From Sthenelais limicola (lineage: Eukaryota > Annelida > Polychaeta > Phyllodocida > Sigalionidae): DNA of 64,000 bases. A program made the translations under genes and the position numbers. The notes under the pieces were generated by a model that was not told where the DNA came from, ran no database searches, and worked only from the letters and a program-made list of their open reading frames with translations. Of this stretch, positions 13,501 through 27,600 are shown piece after piece (within the stretch, counting starts at the first letter, position 1; each line of letters opens with the position of its first letter). The DNA lies in assembly GCA_942159475.1 (NCBI GenBank), contig OW804097.1, positions 117,860,013 through 117,924,012 of the forward strand. Reading direction: 5' to 3'.

Positions 13501-16500
13501 AAGCGTATGGTATTTACATTAAAATAAAAGAAGAAGGCTGTTAAAGTGTGGGTTGTGAACAACAGGCTCCCAAAGGCTTTATAAAGGAACAATTCACACT
13601 ACTATCATCTCACCCTCCTGCTTACTATTTGAACAAATGTGGTGTTTTTCAGGAAAATGAGTCATAAGTCGCAAAATTGATATTTTTTAAAGTGTTTTTT
13701 TCACAAGATCACACTATTGGAATATTCTAATTTTTGGTGGGTTGATCACTTATAGCTATATCAATTGATGTATCAAATATCAGGACAATCTATACATGTA
13801 ATATATCCTTTCGTTTTAAAGGTCCTCATATGGACTACATTTAGTTAATTTACTGTTTATTGACCCCCAGGAATATCTAAAACAAAATTCAAAAACGAAA
13901 ATATCAAACTTAAAATCTAGAAATACTTTTTAGATTATAAACTGTTTACTATCATTGGAATCGGCTTGATCTCATCTTTTCAAATATAATGGTATCTCAA
14001 AATCTATTTTTTGCGACTTATGACTCATTTTCCTGAAACACATCACAAATGTGGTGTTTTTCAGGAAAATGAGTCATAAGTCGCAAGAAATATATTTTTC
14101 AACGTATTTATTTTACAAGATTGCTTCATTGGAATGTTTTGAATTTTGGAGAGTTTATAACTTATGGTTGCATTATATATAATATATCTTTTCGTTTGAA
14201 AGGTCCACATATGGAGTATATTCAGTTACTTTACTGGTTATTGCCTCACAGAAATATTACACTTTAACTTCTTTTTTTTTCAAAATTAAAAATATCAAAC
14301 TTAAAAAAATCTAGAAATGCTTATCAGATTATAAGATTATAAGTTTACTATCATTGGAATCGGCTTGATCTCATCTTTTAAAATATAATGATATGTCAAA
14401 ATCCAGTTTTTGCGACTTATGACTCAATTTCCTGAAACACATCACAAATGATTGGAATAATTTGGCATACATAATTATGTTAGATAGAGCCAATTGTTAC
14501 CACCCTGAACAATTGATATGGGGCCTTTATTCCAGCATCGGAAATTTATAACATGCTAATAACAGATACCGATTGTCACTGTCACAAGGACACTCAGATT
14601 ATTATCACATGAAATTGTTAATTGATTCAAATAGGAGTTCAATAAATTGTTCCTTTAATATCCTTTGAGAAGCAATTGTGACTGACGTAGTGTGCAGAAA
14701 TAAATAAGTCTTGGGAATAAAATGACCCAGCCACCAAACTTATATATGACAGGTTAGAATGGAGTGTTCACTGCACAACAATGGGCTATATAAGGGTTAC
14801 CTTTCGGCATTCGTTCATGTAAAGGAAGTTCAATATCCAACTCCAGGGGGCTCACAGTTTCTATGAAAGTGGATGCGAATAAAGACAAGAGACACCTGGT
14901 GTTAAAATCATAAAACTCTTGTCCAGAACCTCGTTGATTAATTCTGTGAAACATTATTTTGTGTTAAGCTGGTCCGCTAAAAAAATCTTCAGCATCTTTT
15001 TTCTATATTTATAGACTCTGGACATATTTATCTTTAACAAAATATCCCTGAGGAATGAGGCAAATTATGGTAAACATTTTATTATTAGACATATTAGATA
15101 ATGAAAGTAAGCATGTCAAATTTCATTAAAATTACCAATCAGATATTCAAAACAAAACCCTGTTTATTTTGGGATTATTGTTTGAGTTCTTAGTCTAAAT
15201 CTTCCAGTTATAAGGACACCGCAAACTGCCCACAAGGATTAGGGAATCTTGGTAATCAGATATTCACCAATTGGTTGTGTTCGATTACTTATGTTATTAT
15301 TCATCATTTTATCGCCATAGATTTCGTCATGAATATCTAGTATATATTACAGCTTTAATTCAGCTAACACTTTTGACTCATTTTATTGTAGAGGGATCCA
15401 CAAATGTTGATAAACCTTCTATATGGGTTTGTGCTTTTAAAAGAAAAGAATTTCGTGTGCATAATGTTATACCATTTGCGAAAAGTGATTGCTAGAGAGC
15501 AGTGATGTAAAGGATAATTTTTTGGCATGCATTTAGATGTTGTTGAATACAAAGTTCTTCCTCTGCAGTAAAATGAATACTTGGTAAATAAGTCACTAGT
15601 CTACCTTATATACAAATGTATGTATATATACCCTTTCCTCTACAAAGTAAATATCATCCAACTATATCAATAATTAGTATCATCAAATAAAATTCTTATT
15701 TCATGTAAAAGACAAGGTCAAGATGTAGAAAGAGAGGTATACCCTGTTAAAATCGTGATTAAATTCCTACCTGTTTTTGTAACCTTTATAGCTGCATTTT
15801 GTAAATTATAGACAAAGTAATATTTTCATTATCTGCATAAAAGTTCTAGGCTTATATATTGAAAATATAATTAACAAGTCCACAAAAAATATCAAGTATT
15901 TCAATTGAAAATTATTATTGGATATATTATAAGTGTTAAGGCAAACCACAGTGGTAATCACAATGATTGTGTGTAAATGAAAATTGGGGAAATGGAATTA
16001 GAAAGGTGTTTTCCACTATTGATGGTCATTATCTTTCAATCGGGGATTTTCATTTCTTGCATTGATAATAAGTGGTATCAATAGGGGAGTTGCATAACCG
16101 CCATTTTGATTCTTGATTCGCATGGAATTATGGGACTAATGGTACAGTCTAAAATCTATGGAAAACATTCAATGTTCTGCATGGAATATTTATCAATCTT
16201 CTAATGTCAATATCCATGTGTTATACATGTTTCCACGTCACAAGTCTCTATCTTTCCCATCATGCATTTGGTTTTCACAGGTCACTTATACAAACTTTGA
16301 TATTGTTGAAAATATTCTTGCAATTTTGGATAAAAATCTTGCCAAATATTTGTATGTCAGATTTCAATAAAATCCATCCCATGATGCATTTTACACACAT
16401 GCGCAGTGGCACATGCAACTCCCCTATTGGGAAGGTGTCTTTTTATATGATGTATACATATATGTCGACATACTAAAAGACCAACTGTGTTCAGTACATA

Positions 16501-19500
16501 CCTATTCTTGGCCGTCCAGGTCCTTTGAACTCGTTGCTTATTATATCGGGGTCGTTTACGGGGATCACAGGTCGTGGTGTCGGTTCGAATTTGATGGTTG
16601 GCTGTGGTGGGTAAAGCGAGTCATCGCCATCAGCCACAAGATCTGTTTAGAGGGACGCAAATTAACTTAATTATAATCAAGAATACGAATATCTCACTAG
16701 TGTGTATTGGAAATAACATTCCAAGCTTAATAGAACACATTTAATGCACATGAATTCATGTTAGATATTTAAAGTATGAAATCCCCTACGGTGATGATTC
16801 TAAATGTGAATTTTGCAATTTATTTTCTCCACAATATAGCGCTAATTTCTATGAGAAAGCGAACGAGAGAATGCGGAAGAAAGCCTAAGGAAAGCCCAAA
16901 ACGTAAGAAAGACGTAAGTGAAACCGTAGTGATAAGACTCACGGTTGAATCCTTTGTGAGGACCATAGGTAGTAAAGATGGAAATTTTCATGATTATGAC
17001 GAAAGTGAGATTGTTTACCAAGTTCAATGGTCAGAATATAGTAGAATGATAAGATATAGCTACAATCAATGTTATCTCAATGAATATACCTTTAAAGACC
17101 TAGTCCACCAAGCCGATTCTCATGCGATTTTGCGCCGCAGAGGACTATTTTACACTAGATTCTGTGAGAATCGCATGAGAATCGGCTTAGTGGACAAGGC
17201 CCTTTATTCCACCACCGCATACACGTTAGTTTGCTTCGTAGTTAACTTAGCTTCCAATACAAAGACATTTAATAAATGGAATCTACCGTAGCCAGGCAGT
17301 ACTAACCGAGCCCCAAACTCCATAAACATTTATGCCTTCCCAAATATCCATCTATTTAACATGCTACAGCAAGTTAGAACATTCATCGTTTGTTTATAAT
17401 AGACTCTGCATTAATTTTAAGCTCTTGAGGTAGGAGGAGGGCAAAATGCACTCATCCAAAAGTTATTAATTGATCTAAAATAAAAACTGGACATCTCACT
17501 GACGTGGACAAAAGGAGGCCAGTCAGGTTCAGAAGGCAGTTTTGGACCCCTAAGTTTTAGCGGTCATTAACACTTTTGGCCTTAGTCTTAGCCTTGTGGT
17601 TAAGCTTATCGCTGGATGTGGAATCGAGGAATGTGGCCGTCTGGACCTGACTGAGGCGGCAATTAACAAGAAATTACGGAATGAAAGACGCTCTAAAATA
17701 CCACTCAAAAAAGTTCACTTCCAAGGTAAAAGGCTGAGGTACCACCAATATTTCCATGTAAATATATGATAAAACTTGTATCCGTGTGGAAATACCAGCT
17801 CATACAAGTGCAACGATATTCATGCAACATTAAAACCCTGCCCACACTCAGCCAATTTGCCTCCCGATTGCCCCCCGATTTGGGTCTCCCGATGAATCCT
17901 AGGATTTTATTTCCAATCCTGGTTTATGTTATTTCGAAAACATAAACCAGGATTTGAAATGAGATCATAGGATTCATCGGGAGACCCAAATCGGGGGGCA
18001 ATCGGGAGGCAAATCGGCTGAGTGTGGGCAGGGTCTAAGCAGTATAAACCCACTCCTCAAGACCTAAATAAAATGGATTTATCCGGGGATTAATAAACCT
18101 TCACCATTATTCATGCACGGCCAAAATCCTTAAGATCCCAATCTATAACTTGGAGAGCCATAGAAGAAGGTCTAAAATTGAGGTATTTCACTTGGGCAAA
18201 ATGAGAATTGCGCTGGCAAAACCCCACCAAAGTAAGGGATACACATGAATGAGTACACCTGATGCTATCACAAATATATTGTCATCATTGAAATATCTTC
18301 ATATGTTTTATATTAGTGGGAATCAGTCTTTTTAGGCAAGATATCAAACGATCGAGTAAGGGAGCTATATTTCCAAGCTCATTGATCAATGTTATTCTGT
18401 GAGTTATTAGTACCTGCAATATCTCAGGTTTCCTCGAGGTAGGAGGCTATTCTTGTTATTGATAGACAGAATCAGAACATCTTAAGAATGAGTATCTAGG
18501 AGCCTCGCAGTCCAATTATATCCAGGGCTAGCATTGCTTATACCCTGCCCACACACAGCCGATTTGCCTCCCGATTGCCCCCCGATTTGGGTCTTCCGAT
18601 GAATCCTAGGATTTCATTTCCAATCCTGGTTTATGTTATTTCAAAAACATAAACCAGGTTTTGAAATGAGATCGGTGAGATGGGACCTAGGCAGATGAGA
18701 CCTAGGGTTCATCGGAAGACCCAAATCGGGGGGCAATCGGGAGGCAAATCGGCTGTGTGTGGGCAGGGTCTTATAGTTAAGTATAGCAAATTAATCCATT
18801 TGCAGCAGCAATGAATTGCACAGATCACTCTGAATAGAAGGTGTCACCTCGAAATGCATTATTACCCAGTAACAACCAGCAGTGATCCCACTAATATGAC
18901 AATGGATGATGACAATGATTAAAAGAAAGGATTGAAATGATAGATGGTTGGCACACGGCTTGTGTCTGTCGAGAAATTCGACAAAGCCTCTTACCTCTTG
19001 CTCTTTCATAGCCCTGAAGATAGCCTGAGAGAAATTGTATGTGATGTAAGATTGCTTAGAGAACAGGAGAGCTGCGTATTTATTATATATATGGGTCAGA
19101 TTTTCAGAAAATGTACAATTCAACTTCGCCCATCTTCTCAAATAACCCAAATTTCAGACGGAAATAACGTTCAAAATACAGTTCAGCCTAACCAAACAGA
19201 TTGCTAGAATCAATCGAATGCCAAATATACTCAAATTTACCTAGTATTGAACAAATTGCAGCCTAAATTTGAAGAGTTGTCTAAATGTGTACAGCTGCCA
19301 ATTGTATATTTTCTAAAATTCTGACCCATATGATTACCTTTTGTTGTTTTTTTAAAAAGAAATTTTATTGAGCTGATGTTATTTACAATTGGGGCATTCA
19401 TTCACAGTTTTACCATTATTCAGACAATTCACAAGAGTGTTAAATTACAATGTTATGCAGAGATATTTAACGTCTTGGATAAGAAGGCAATTAATTGCAT

Positions 19501-22500
19501 AACATTTTCCTCATATTATTAAGCGATAAACTGTTCATCTAACGTACCCACTGGAAGCAGTTTCCATATTGATAGGAAAGACAGGGGGACAAAACAGAAC
19601 AGAAAATATATTTGATGGCATTTTCAAAATGTTTTCATTTGGCCTAAATAGTGACAAATCGTCGGGAAGAAAAAAACTTCACCCAATCCACTGCCTTATG
19701 CTTGATGCCTTTTCTGCTTTTTTGTTTATATTTATTTAGACTTAAGGGTGGCCTCCACTGGCTGCGGTAAGCTTTGCGGTAAGCCTTGCGATGGTTTGAG
19801 CTGGCTCTGTCGGTGGAGAGGAATGATGAGGTCATGCCTATACATGATTCACTGGCCATGTAGGCAGGTCCTCGCCACTTCTCACCGTCACAGCACCATC
19901 GCAAGGCTTACCGCAGAGCTTACCGCAGAGCTTACCGCAGCCAGTGGAGACCACCCTTTTAATGATTTAGTTGTTCGAAAGTATGTTGCCCATACAATAT
20001 CCCTATATATCACCGAAATTTAAATCAAGACAGATAATATCAACTTCACAGTCATTCCAATGTTTCTTAATTCTAGAAAAAGCTAGTAACTCCTAGCAGT
20101 GACATTGAGATGATATTTATTCACTTTGATACTATCGAAAAGCGAAACGATTTCGTTGTTATGCCTAATGAGGAATAAAAGCATGGTTGTTTTGTTCAGA
20201 AACTTACTTTTCATACAGCTCTTGCCGTTGGCCATCAGTTGATATCCTCCATTGCAAACGCATTCATATGAACCCTCTGCATTGACGCACAGGTGTTCGC
20301 AACCTCCATGGTCATTTAAACACTCATCAATATCTGAAATAGCCATTATACATCATTAGACCCTGTCCAATATATTCAGTTATATATATATGTGTTCTGG
20401 GCCTATCTAAAAGGCATTCCGCGAAAGCGTGGAACTGAAATAGATATTAAGATGAAGCTTTTGTTTACATCATGCGGAATGGGGACAAGAAAGGTTACTT
20501 AATTAATAAGGGATCGAGTGGAAATAATATTCAGTAGCAATTGCACATCATCTGCTATCTTCATCTCTCACAGATTTCCTTACTGAAAATATGGTCTCAG
20601 AACGGAATGAAAATTCAATGATTTGTAGAGTTTTCTATTTGAAAACTTGAGTATGACTTGATATTAAAACCATAGAAAATCAAAATATCTGTGCTGGAGA
20701 TCCGCAGATAATTGCAAATGTTAGGAAAGTAGAAACCCCCCATAAGATAACATAGACGAAGGAAATAAACTCTACCCCTAACCACTACAGCAGGAATATA
20801 AACCCAGGCAATAATGTAATTTTTTAACCTTAAATTTATACATGCAATTACCTTTAAACTAGATATTATCATCAAATACTACTGATCTTATATATTTCTA
20901 GAGCTAATAGCACAATTAATTAAATTCATCTTATTCGAATTTTATCATATAGTACACATGCAATCCATGTAACAACATTTACTATCCTACTGGTGATTGC
21001 AAAACAGACTATTCCATAGTGTCAAGAAATCATGCTTATGACAAATGGAATTTTGGTGTACTTAATGACAATCCCGAAGCTCTGTAGTCATATCTGCCTT
21101 TAGATAGACCATTGTGGTACGTTTTATTATATATATATTGAATATGTGTGTATATGTAGCGAACCTGCTGGTCACTGGTCACGGCACCAATTGTAGTGAA
21201 CCTGCTGAAAAATGCCATTGCTTTGACGGGGAACCGAACCCCGGACCTTTGGATTGACGCTCCAATGCTCTACCACTGAGCTATCGCGGCAAGCACAACC
21301 TCAGCAGGTCACAATCGCAAGTTCAACCACCAGGATCACTACACTTATATGGTTCTACAAGATTGGTGTATTGTTCAATGATATGCTAATAAATAAAATC
21401 CTTATTATACACATATGGTGTATGAGGTTTAGAATGTTTTAGGAGTGCAATACAATATTCGTATTGTTCTAGTAGAATATGAGTTTCATTTTTTTAAACT
21501 TTTAGATTTCAGCAGATATCCTTGCCTGAAACATTGATTGTTCAAGCAGGATTACCAAGCCTACTACATAGCTTGAAAATAATACACTTCCATAGCATCG
21601 AGTATTCTTACTTTAATAGGCTATACAAATCAAATTTAATAAAATTTACACAAATAGTTAATCTGAACATTCTCTTTCAATTTTCCAAAGTTTTGAATTT
21701 AAAAAAAATCTACTCTATGACATGGAGACGAGGAAAATGAAATACATTTTTTCTCCTCCATGTCACAAAGAGGAAGAAAAAATAAAAATACAAGTTTTGA
21801 ATTTAGTCAAACATGTTTCATAGACAATATTTTTCCTTCTTATAGAACCTCATATATACTAAGACCACTCCTACACTGCACCATATATAGTTCCCCTATG
21901 ATGGAGCCTATAGCAGGTGACCATATATATGTGAAGATGTGTATGAATATGTTCTCTCTGTGCGTGTGTATATATACTATAAACGTATTTATTTTCGTGC
22001 AGATAAATTTTCGTGCACTAAGCACTTTGAGACCTTTTCGCACAGATTTAAAGCTGCCTTCCCAAGCGATGCAACTGTTGGTTTTACCCGTTTTTCTTGT
22101 AATTATCTTCAAAGTAGTTACCATAACTCACAGTTAGGGGTCTCTCACATAATGACAAGCTTGCTAAAACTGTAAATTCAAGGATTTATTAGATTATCCT
22201 GCTGTCGATTTCAAACTTGTTTGGCCGTTTTGCTTTCCATGTTGGCGGTAGGTGGCAGCACTGAGTGGAGACTTTTGTAGTCTGTACAATAGAGCATATA
22301 GAGCTCCAACCACTACTCAGTGCTGCCATCTGCCACCATATGGCTGCCACATATGGTAAGGTTTTCATAAACGTTCACCGATGGCACAGTAACAGATTTG
22401 AACCTCTGTTTAATGTCTTCTAAACATTATCAAATCAAATCAAACTTTAGGATAAGGTGAGGCAGGGTAATAGGTAGCTAAAGAAATCAGATAGAAGTCA

Positions 22501-24636
22501 ACTTTGAGATTTTTATCCCTGACTTCTGGGAGGGCAGCTTTAAATTTGTGCAGCGAGAAAGTCTCACAATAATTATACCTTTTGTGCAGGATTTATTTTC
22601 ACACAGAATGGTGGGTGCGTGAAAGTAGTGAAAATATATACTGCGCGAACATTAATACGTTTACAGTAGTGACATGGTGTGTTAATGATTATTGGTCCCT
22701 TCACCAACCTGTACACCGACACCCGTCAGCGCTAAGCGTGAATCCCACTTTACAGCCACAACTGTAGCTACCGGGCGTGTTAGCACACAGACGTGCATGA
22801 TCGCAACACGCTGTGCCCAGCGCACATTCATCTCTGTCTGCAAGGTCAATGGCAAGGTCAAAAACAGGGGAATAGGTAGAGAAAACCAAAGGAGATAGAA
22901 AATAAGGAAACGAGAAAATTAAGAAGATGGCAGGAAAATGAAGAATCAAACCCAAATCAGGCATTTTTTTTTATCTCAAGATAAAACGATGAAAATAGGA
23001 ACAGGTATGGTGATGTGAAAGTGATGGTAATGATGGAAAATGGGTAATGTTTCATGAATGGTAATAGATTAAGAAAATGAATATTTGTAAAATAGTGATG
23101 GTAAATAAAGAGAAAAGAATCACAAGATGAGTTAAGATGTGTACAAAAGATAAAAGCTCAGAATAGGAAATTCCGTTTAAAAACATGACATGAGAGTTTG
23201 TCAACAAACAAAATGAAGTATTGAAAGATGGATTTTTGATCTTTTGAGTCTTTTAAAAAGATTGACTCCGTAGTTGTGCTGGCTTCATCTATGGCCCCGA
23301 TTTAGCTGGAGCTTTACCTCAGAATTTAAAGAGATGTCGACAGGGCTAAGACCCTGCCCACACACAGCCGATTTGGCCCCCGATTGCCCCCCGATTTGAG
23401 TCTCCTGATGAATCCTAGGATTTCATTTCCAATCCTGGTTGATGTTATTTAAGAAACATAAACCAGGACTTGAAATGAAATCACAGGATTCATCGGGAGA
23501 CCCAAATCAGGGGCAATCGGGAGGCAAATCGGCTGTGTGTGGGCAGGGTTTAAGTTTTATCTTGTCATGATTACCACATCATGGCAGTAAAGCAATAATG
23601 ACAATGATGATGAAAATGAGAACATCCTATCAAACGCATACAGAACAGTAGAACGTACATGGTACAGAGACAAGACAAACGAGCTTACAAACCACTAACA
23701 TGACTTATAGACCCTGCCCACACACAGCCGATTTGTCTCCCGATTGCCACCCGATTTTGGTCTCCCAATGATTCCAATGACTTCCTTTCAAATCCTGGTT
23801 TATGTTCTTGAAATAACATAAACCAGGATTGGAAATGAAATCCTATGATTCATCGGAAGACCAAAATCGGGAGGCAATCGGGGGACAAATCGGCTGTGTG
23901 TGGGCAGGGTTTTACAAATACCATACTTGTTACATACATGAACCTAAATATACCCTATACTATATACTACAGGTATCAAGGTGCTATACCTTAACCTATG
24001 GAGGACTGGTGATAGTAAAAACAGAGAGGAGAATATACATGGTACATACACAGAATCTACAGAGACAGAACACTACATATTTACATTCTAATTTCTATTA
24101 ATTATATTACACCATCTATTACATTGCTCGGATCAATAATCCCCCCTCACACTGGAGTATTCCACTTTACATTTTCAAATAAAATATTTACATGTTCAGA
24201 AATCGTTGAATAAAATGACATATAGAGTTGAGTTTTTCAATAAGGGCTCAATTTTTCTTTGAAATGAAATGGTCTAGGTTCGAATATATAATTTCGAAAG
24301 GATTAGGTTGGGTCTTTAAGACAAATACACTTTATAACAAACTATTTCAACATAACACGTCACCCCAGAACGATTAAACACGGTTTTTTACTAGCTACAA
24401 TATTCTTCAGAAAATAGGAAATATTATGGATACAAAGTTTCTTGTCAATGATATTATATTAGTTTATATATACTTCTCAATGTTTGTGATGTTGTAATCG
24501 TATTGTGTAAACACAACAAAGTCTCATAAGTTCATTTTGTAATAGTATACCATCACATCACCAGCTTATCTGTTTAACTTCTGATAATTGAAATTTCAAT
24601 TGTTCTGATAAATATTATGTAATAGGCCTTTAATAC

Positions 24637-24671
<35 letters not shown>

Positions 24672-27600
24672 AAAAATTTAAAAAAATGGGCAACGCATGA
24701 AATATAGCAGCAAGGTCTGTTATGCGTCTTTTTTAATATGAGTATGAATTAATTTTTTGTAATATAATGTGGCCAATAAAATATTTGTGATGTTTCAGGA
24801 AAATGAGTCATAAGTCGCAAAAAATAGATTTTAAGATTCTATTCTATTTTATTAAACAGTCTGATAAAATAATAAGTATTTCTATATTTTAAGTTTGATA
24901 TTTTCGTTTTTGAAAAAAAGTTTTCGATATTTCTGGGTGTCAATAAACAGTAAAGTAACTAAATGTAGTCCATATAAGGATCTTTAAAACCAAAGGATAT
25001 ATTACATACATTGTCTTGGAATTTGATACATTGATTGATATCACTATAAGGAATAAACTCCACAAGAATTAGAACATTCCAATAATTTGATCTTGTGAAA
25101 AAAACACTTTTAAAAATATCAATTTTGCGACTTATGACTCATTTTCCTAAAACACATCACATTTTTAAAAAGAATATCTAAGAGGGGGTGGAGTGGTTGG
25201 TGGTGAAGTCTTACCCTCGCAGGTCCTGCCATCTGCTTGGATCTGATAGCCAGGGTGACATGAGCAGATGGGGCCCCCGACACCATGAAGGCACTTGTGG
25301 TCGCATCCGCCATTGTTGGTGTTACAACTATTAATGACTTGCATCTTTATAACTGAAAAATAGCATTACATTCATCTTTATTACTGAAAAATAGCATTAC
25401 ATTCATCTTTATTACTGAAAAAGAGCATTATATTCATCTTTATTACTGAAAAATAGCATTATATTCATCTTTATTACTGAAAAATAGCATTATATTCATC
25501 TTTACTACTGAAAAATAGCATTATATTCATCTTTATTACTGAAAAATAGCAATATATTCATCTTTATTACTGAAAAATAGCATTATATTCATCTTTATTA
25601 CTGAAAAATAGCATTATATTCATCTTTATTACTGAAAAATAGCATTATATTCATCTTTATTACTGAAAAATAGCATTATATTCATCTTTATTACTGAAAA
25701 ATAGCATTATATTCATCTTTATTACTGAAAAATAGCATTATATTCATTTTTATTTAGGATCTTTATACAGAGCATATAACCAAGAAATGACAGCAGTATA
25801 GTGTTTATAAAACAAGGGATTGGTCAATGGCAAGAATGAAGTCTCTGACGGTCCATTTCGGTTTTAGCTGGGAGGAAGTTTGCCAAAATTTATGAAAAAT
25901 TTATGAAAACCACCGCATACAAATTGGGGTGGCCCCCTGGCGGCCACCCCACAAAACCACAAAACCAATATGGCTGCCACCAGGAAACAAGAATGCCATA
26001 TCTCAGCACCTAATAGCATTAGAATCATGTATAATACCTTTTTATGTATGTTTTCAGGTGTGAGGAATACATTTCTGACCTTATATTTTGATTTCAAGGT
26101 CATTTTCCATATGTGACATGCATGAAAGGGCCGGGTTACAGGCTCTCTGTCAGACGGTCAGCTCGGCCAGCCAGAGTCTCCTCCTACAATGGCCGTTCGG
26201 ACCTCTTTTGATTTTCACCAACCTCAGTAATTTTTTTTTATTCTAAGAGAACATTTATGAATAGTAGGTGGGTTGTGCTATAAGTTGGATAGAGATTGTT
26301 ATGTCTACTATATCTATAACAAGGTATAACGCTCTTACTATAGCATGTTCGGCCATCGTTACCCAACTGGTGACCGCCCGTGCAGGTACAGGTGAAAGAT
26401 CCTACTGTATTTACACATGACTGAGTACAGTGTCCCATGTTCAAGGCACACTCGTCGATATCTGAAAATAGATGTATTATAACAATACATTAAAACAAAA
26501 TTTTAAAAAATCAAAAAATCGAAGTGTTTATTTTGTACATACTTCTTCTATATGTAAACTAAATGTGTACCAACTGATTCGACGGTTAATTGTACCTGTT
26601 CGATGCTGAATACTATGTTAAATTGACTTGAAAATATCAAAATTTGTATCGGCAGCCTTTTGCTTGGACTCCAATGAGATTATCATTGTATGAAAATGGA
26701 TCCAATAAAATTTATTTTAAAAAAATATTCATGCATATAAATTTATATAATATATATACCAAATGTATATGTGAACATAGATATCAAACTCACACAAACA
26801 GTTTTGCTTTGAATACATGATTTGCATTGCCATGCAGAATAAAGTATAGGTGAGAATTTTCGTTTATTCTCATAACAATAATTTACCTTTGCATGATTTC
26901 CTATCTGGTTCGAGTGCATATCCAGCATAGCACTGGCATACAGGACGGCCGTTGTAGTCGGTACATTTGTGTGAACATCCACCATTGTCCGTTTGGCAGG
27001 GGTCTAAAACTATAGCGAAAAAAACACGATTGGCTTAGGGTGCGTCGGTCTCAGAATATATGTGATCCATTTTAGTTTGCAATGTTTCTGGATGGGTAAT
27101 TTACCAGTAAAATAACTAAATACACTCCATACGAATGCCTTTAAACGCAAGGATATATTTAATGCAATTTCCCGAAATTTGTTACATGGATTTATGTGAC
27201 TATCAGTGTTATACCCACTAAGAATCAGAAGATTTCAATGAAGAGGTCCTGTGAAAAAACACTTTGAAAAATATCAATTTTGCAACTTATGACTCTTTTT
27301 TTAAAAACACATCACATATATATATGTCCTATGTTTAATTGATGTAATGTTACCATATTTGAGTGACACCAGATATTCCTAACATTCCATAAATATGCAG
27401 ACTTTGTACATTTCATCCGAAAAATCAAACCCTTCGGCCTTCCAAATACGACTGCATTAACAAAACTACAGAAAGTACGGTCTATGTGCCCTCATGTTTT
27501 CGTGTCAATATTCAAGCAGTTTGGGGCTAGGTTTGTGCAGTGAAAGCGATTAACATTTGACGGCGAGACGTAGCGTGGTGCTGGGGCGTCGTCGTGTTTA

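Noticed and set aside
16776..17291. 171-codon open frame on the plus strand
   Set aside because: It runs antisense through an EGF-gene intron, its C-terminal third is a family H MITE, and no homology or splice context was seen.
25350..25757. CRISPR-like array
   Set aside because: Units abut with no spacers, and the context is a metazoan intron; it is a minisatellite.
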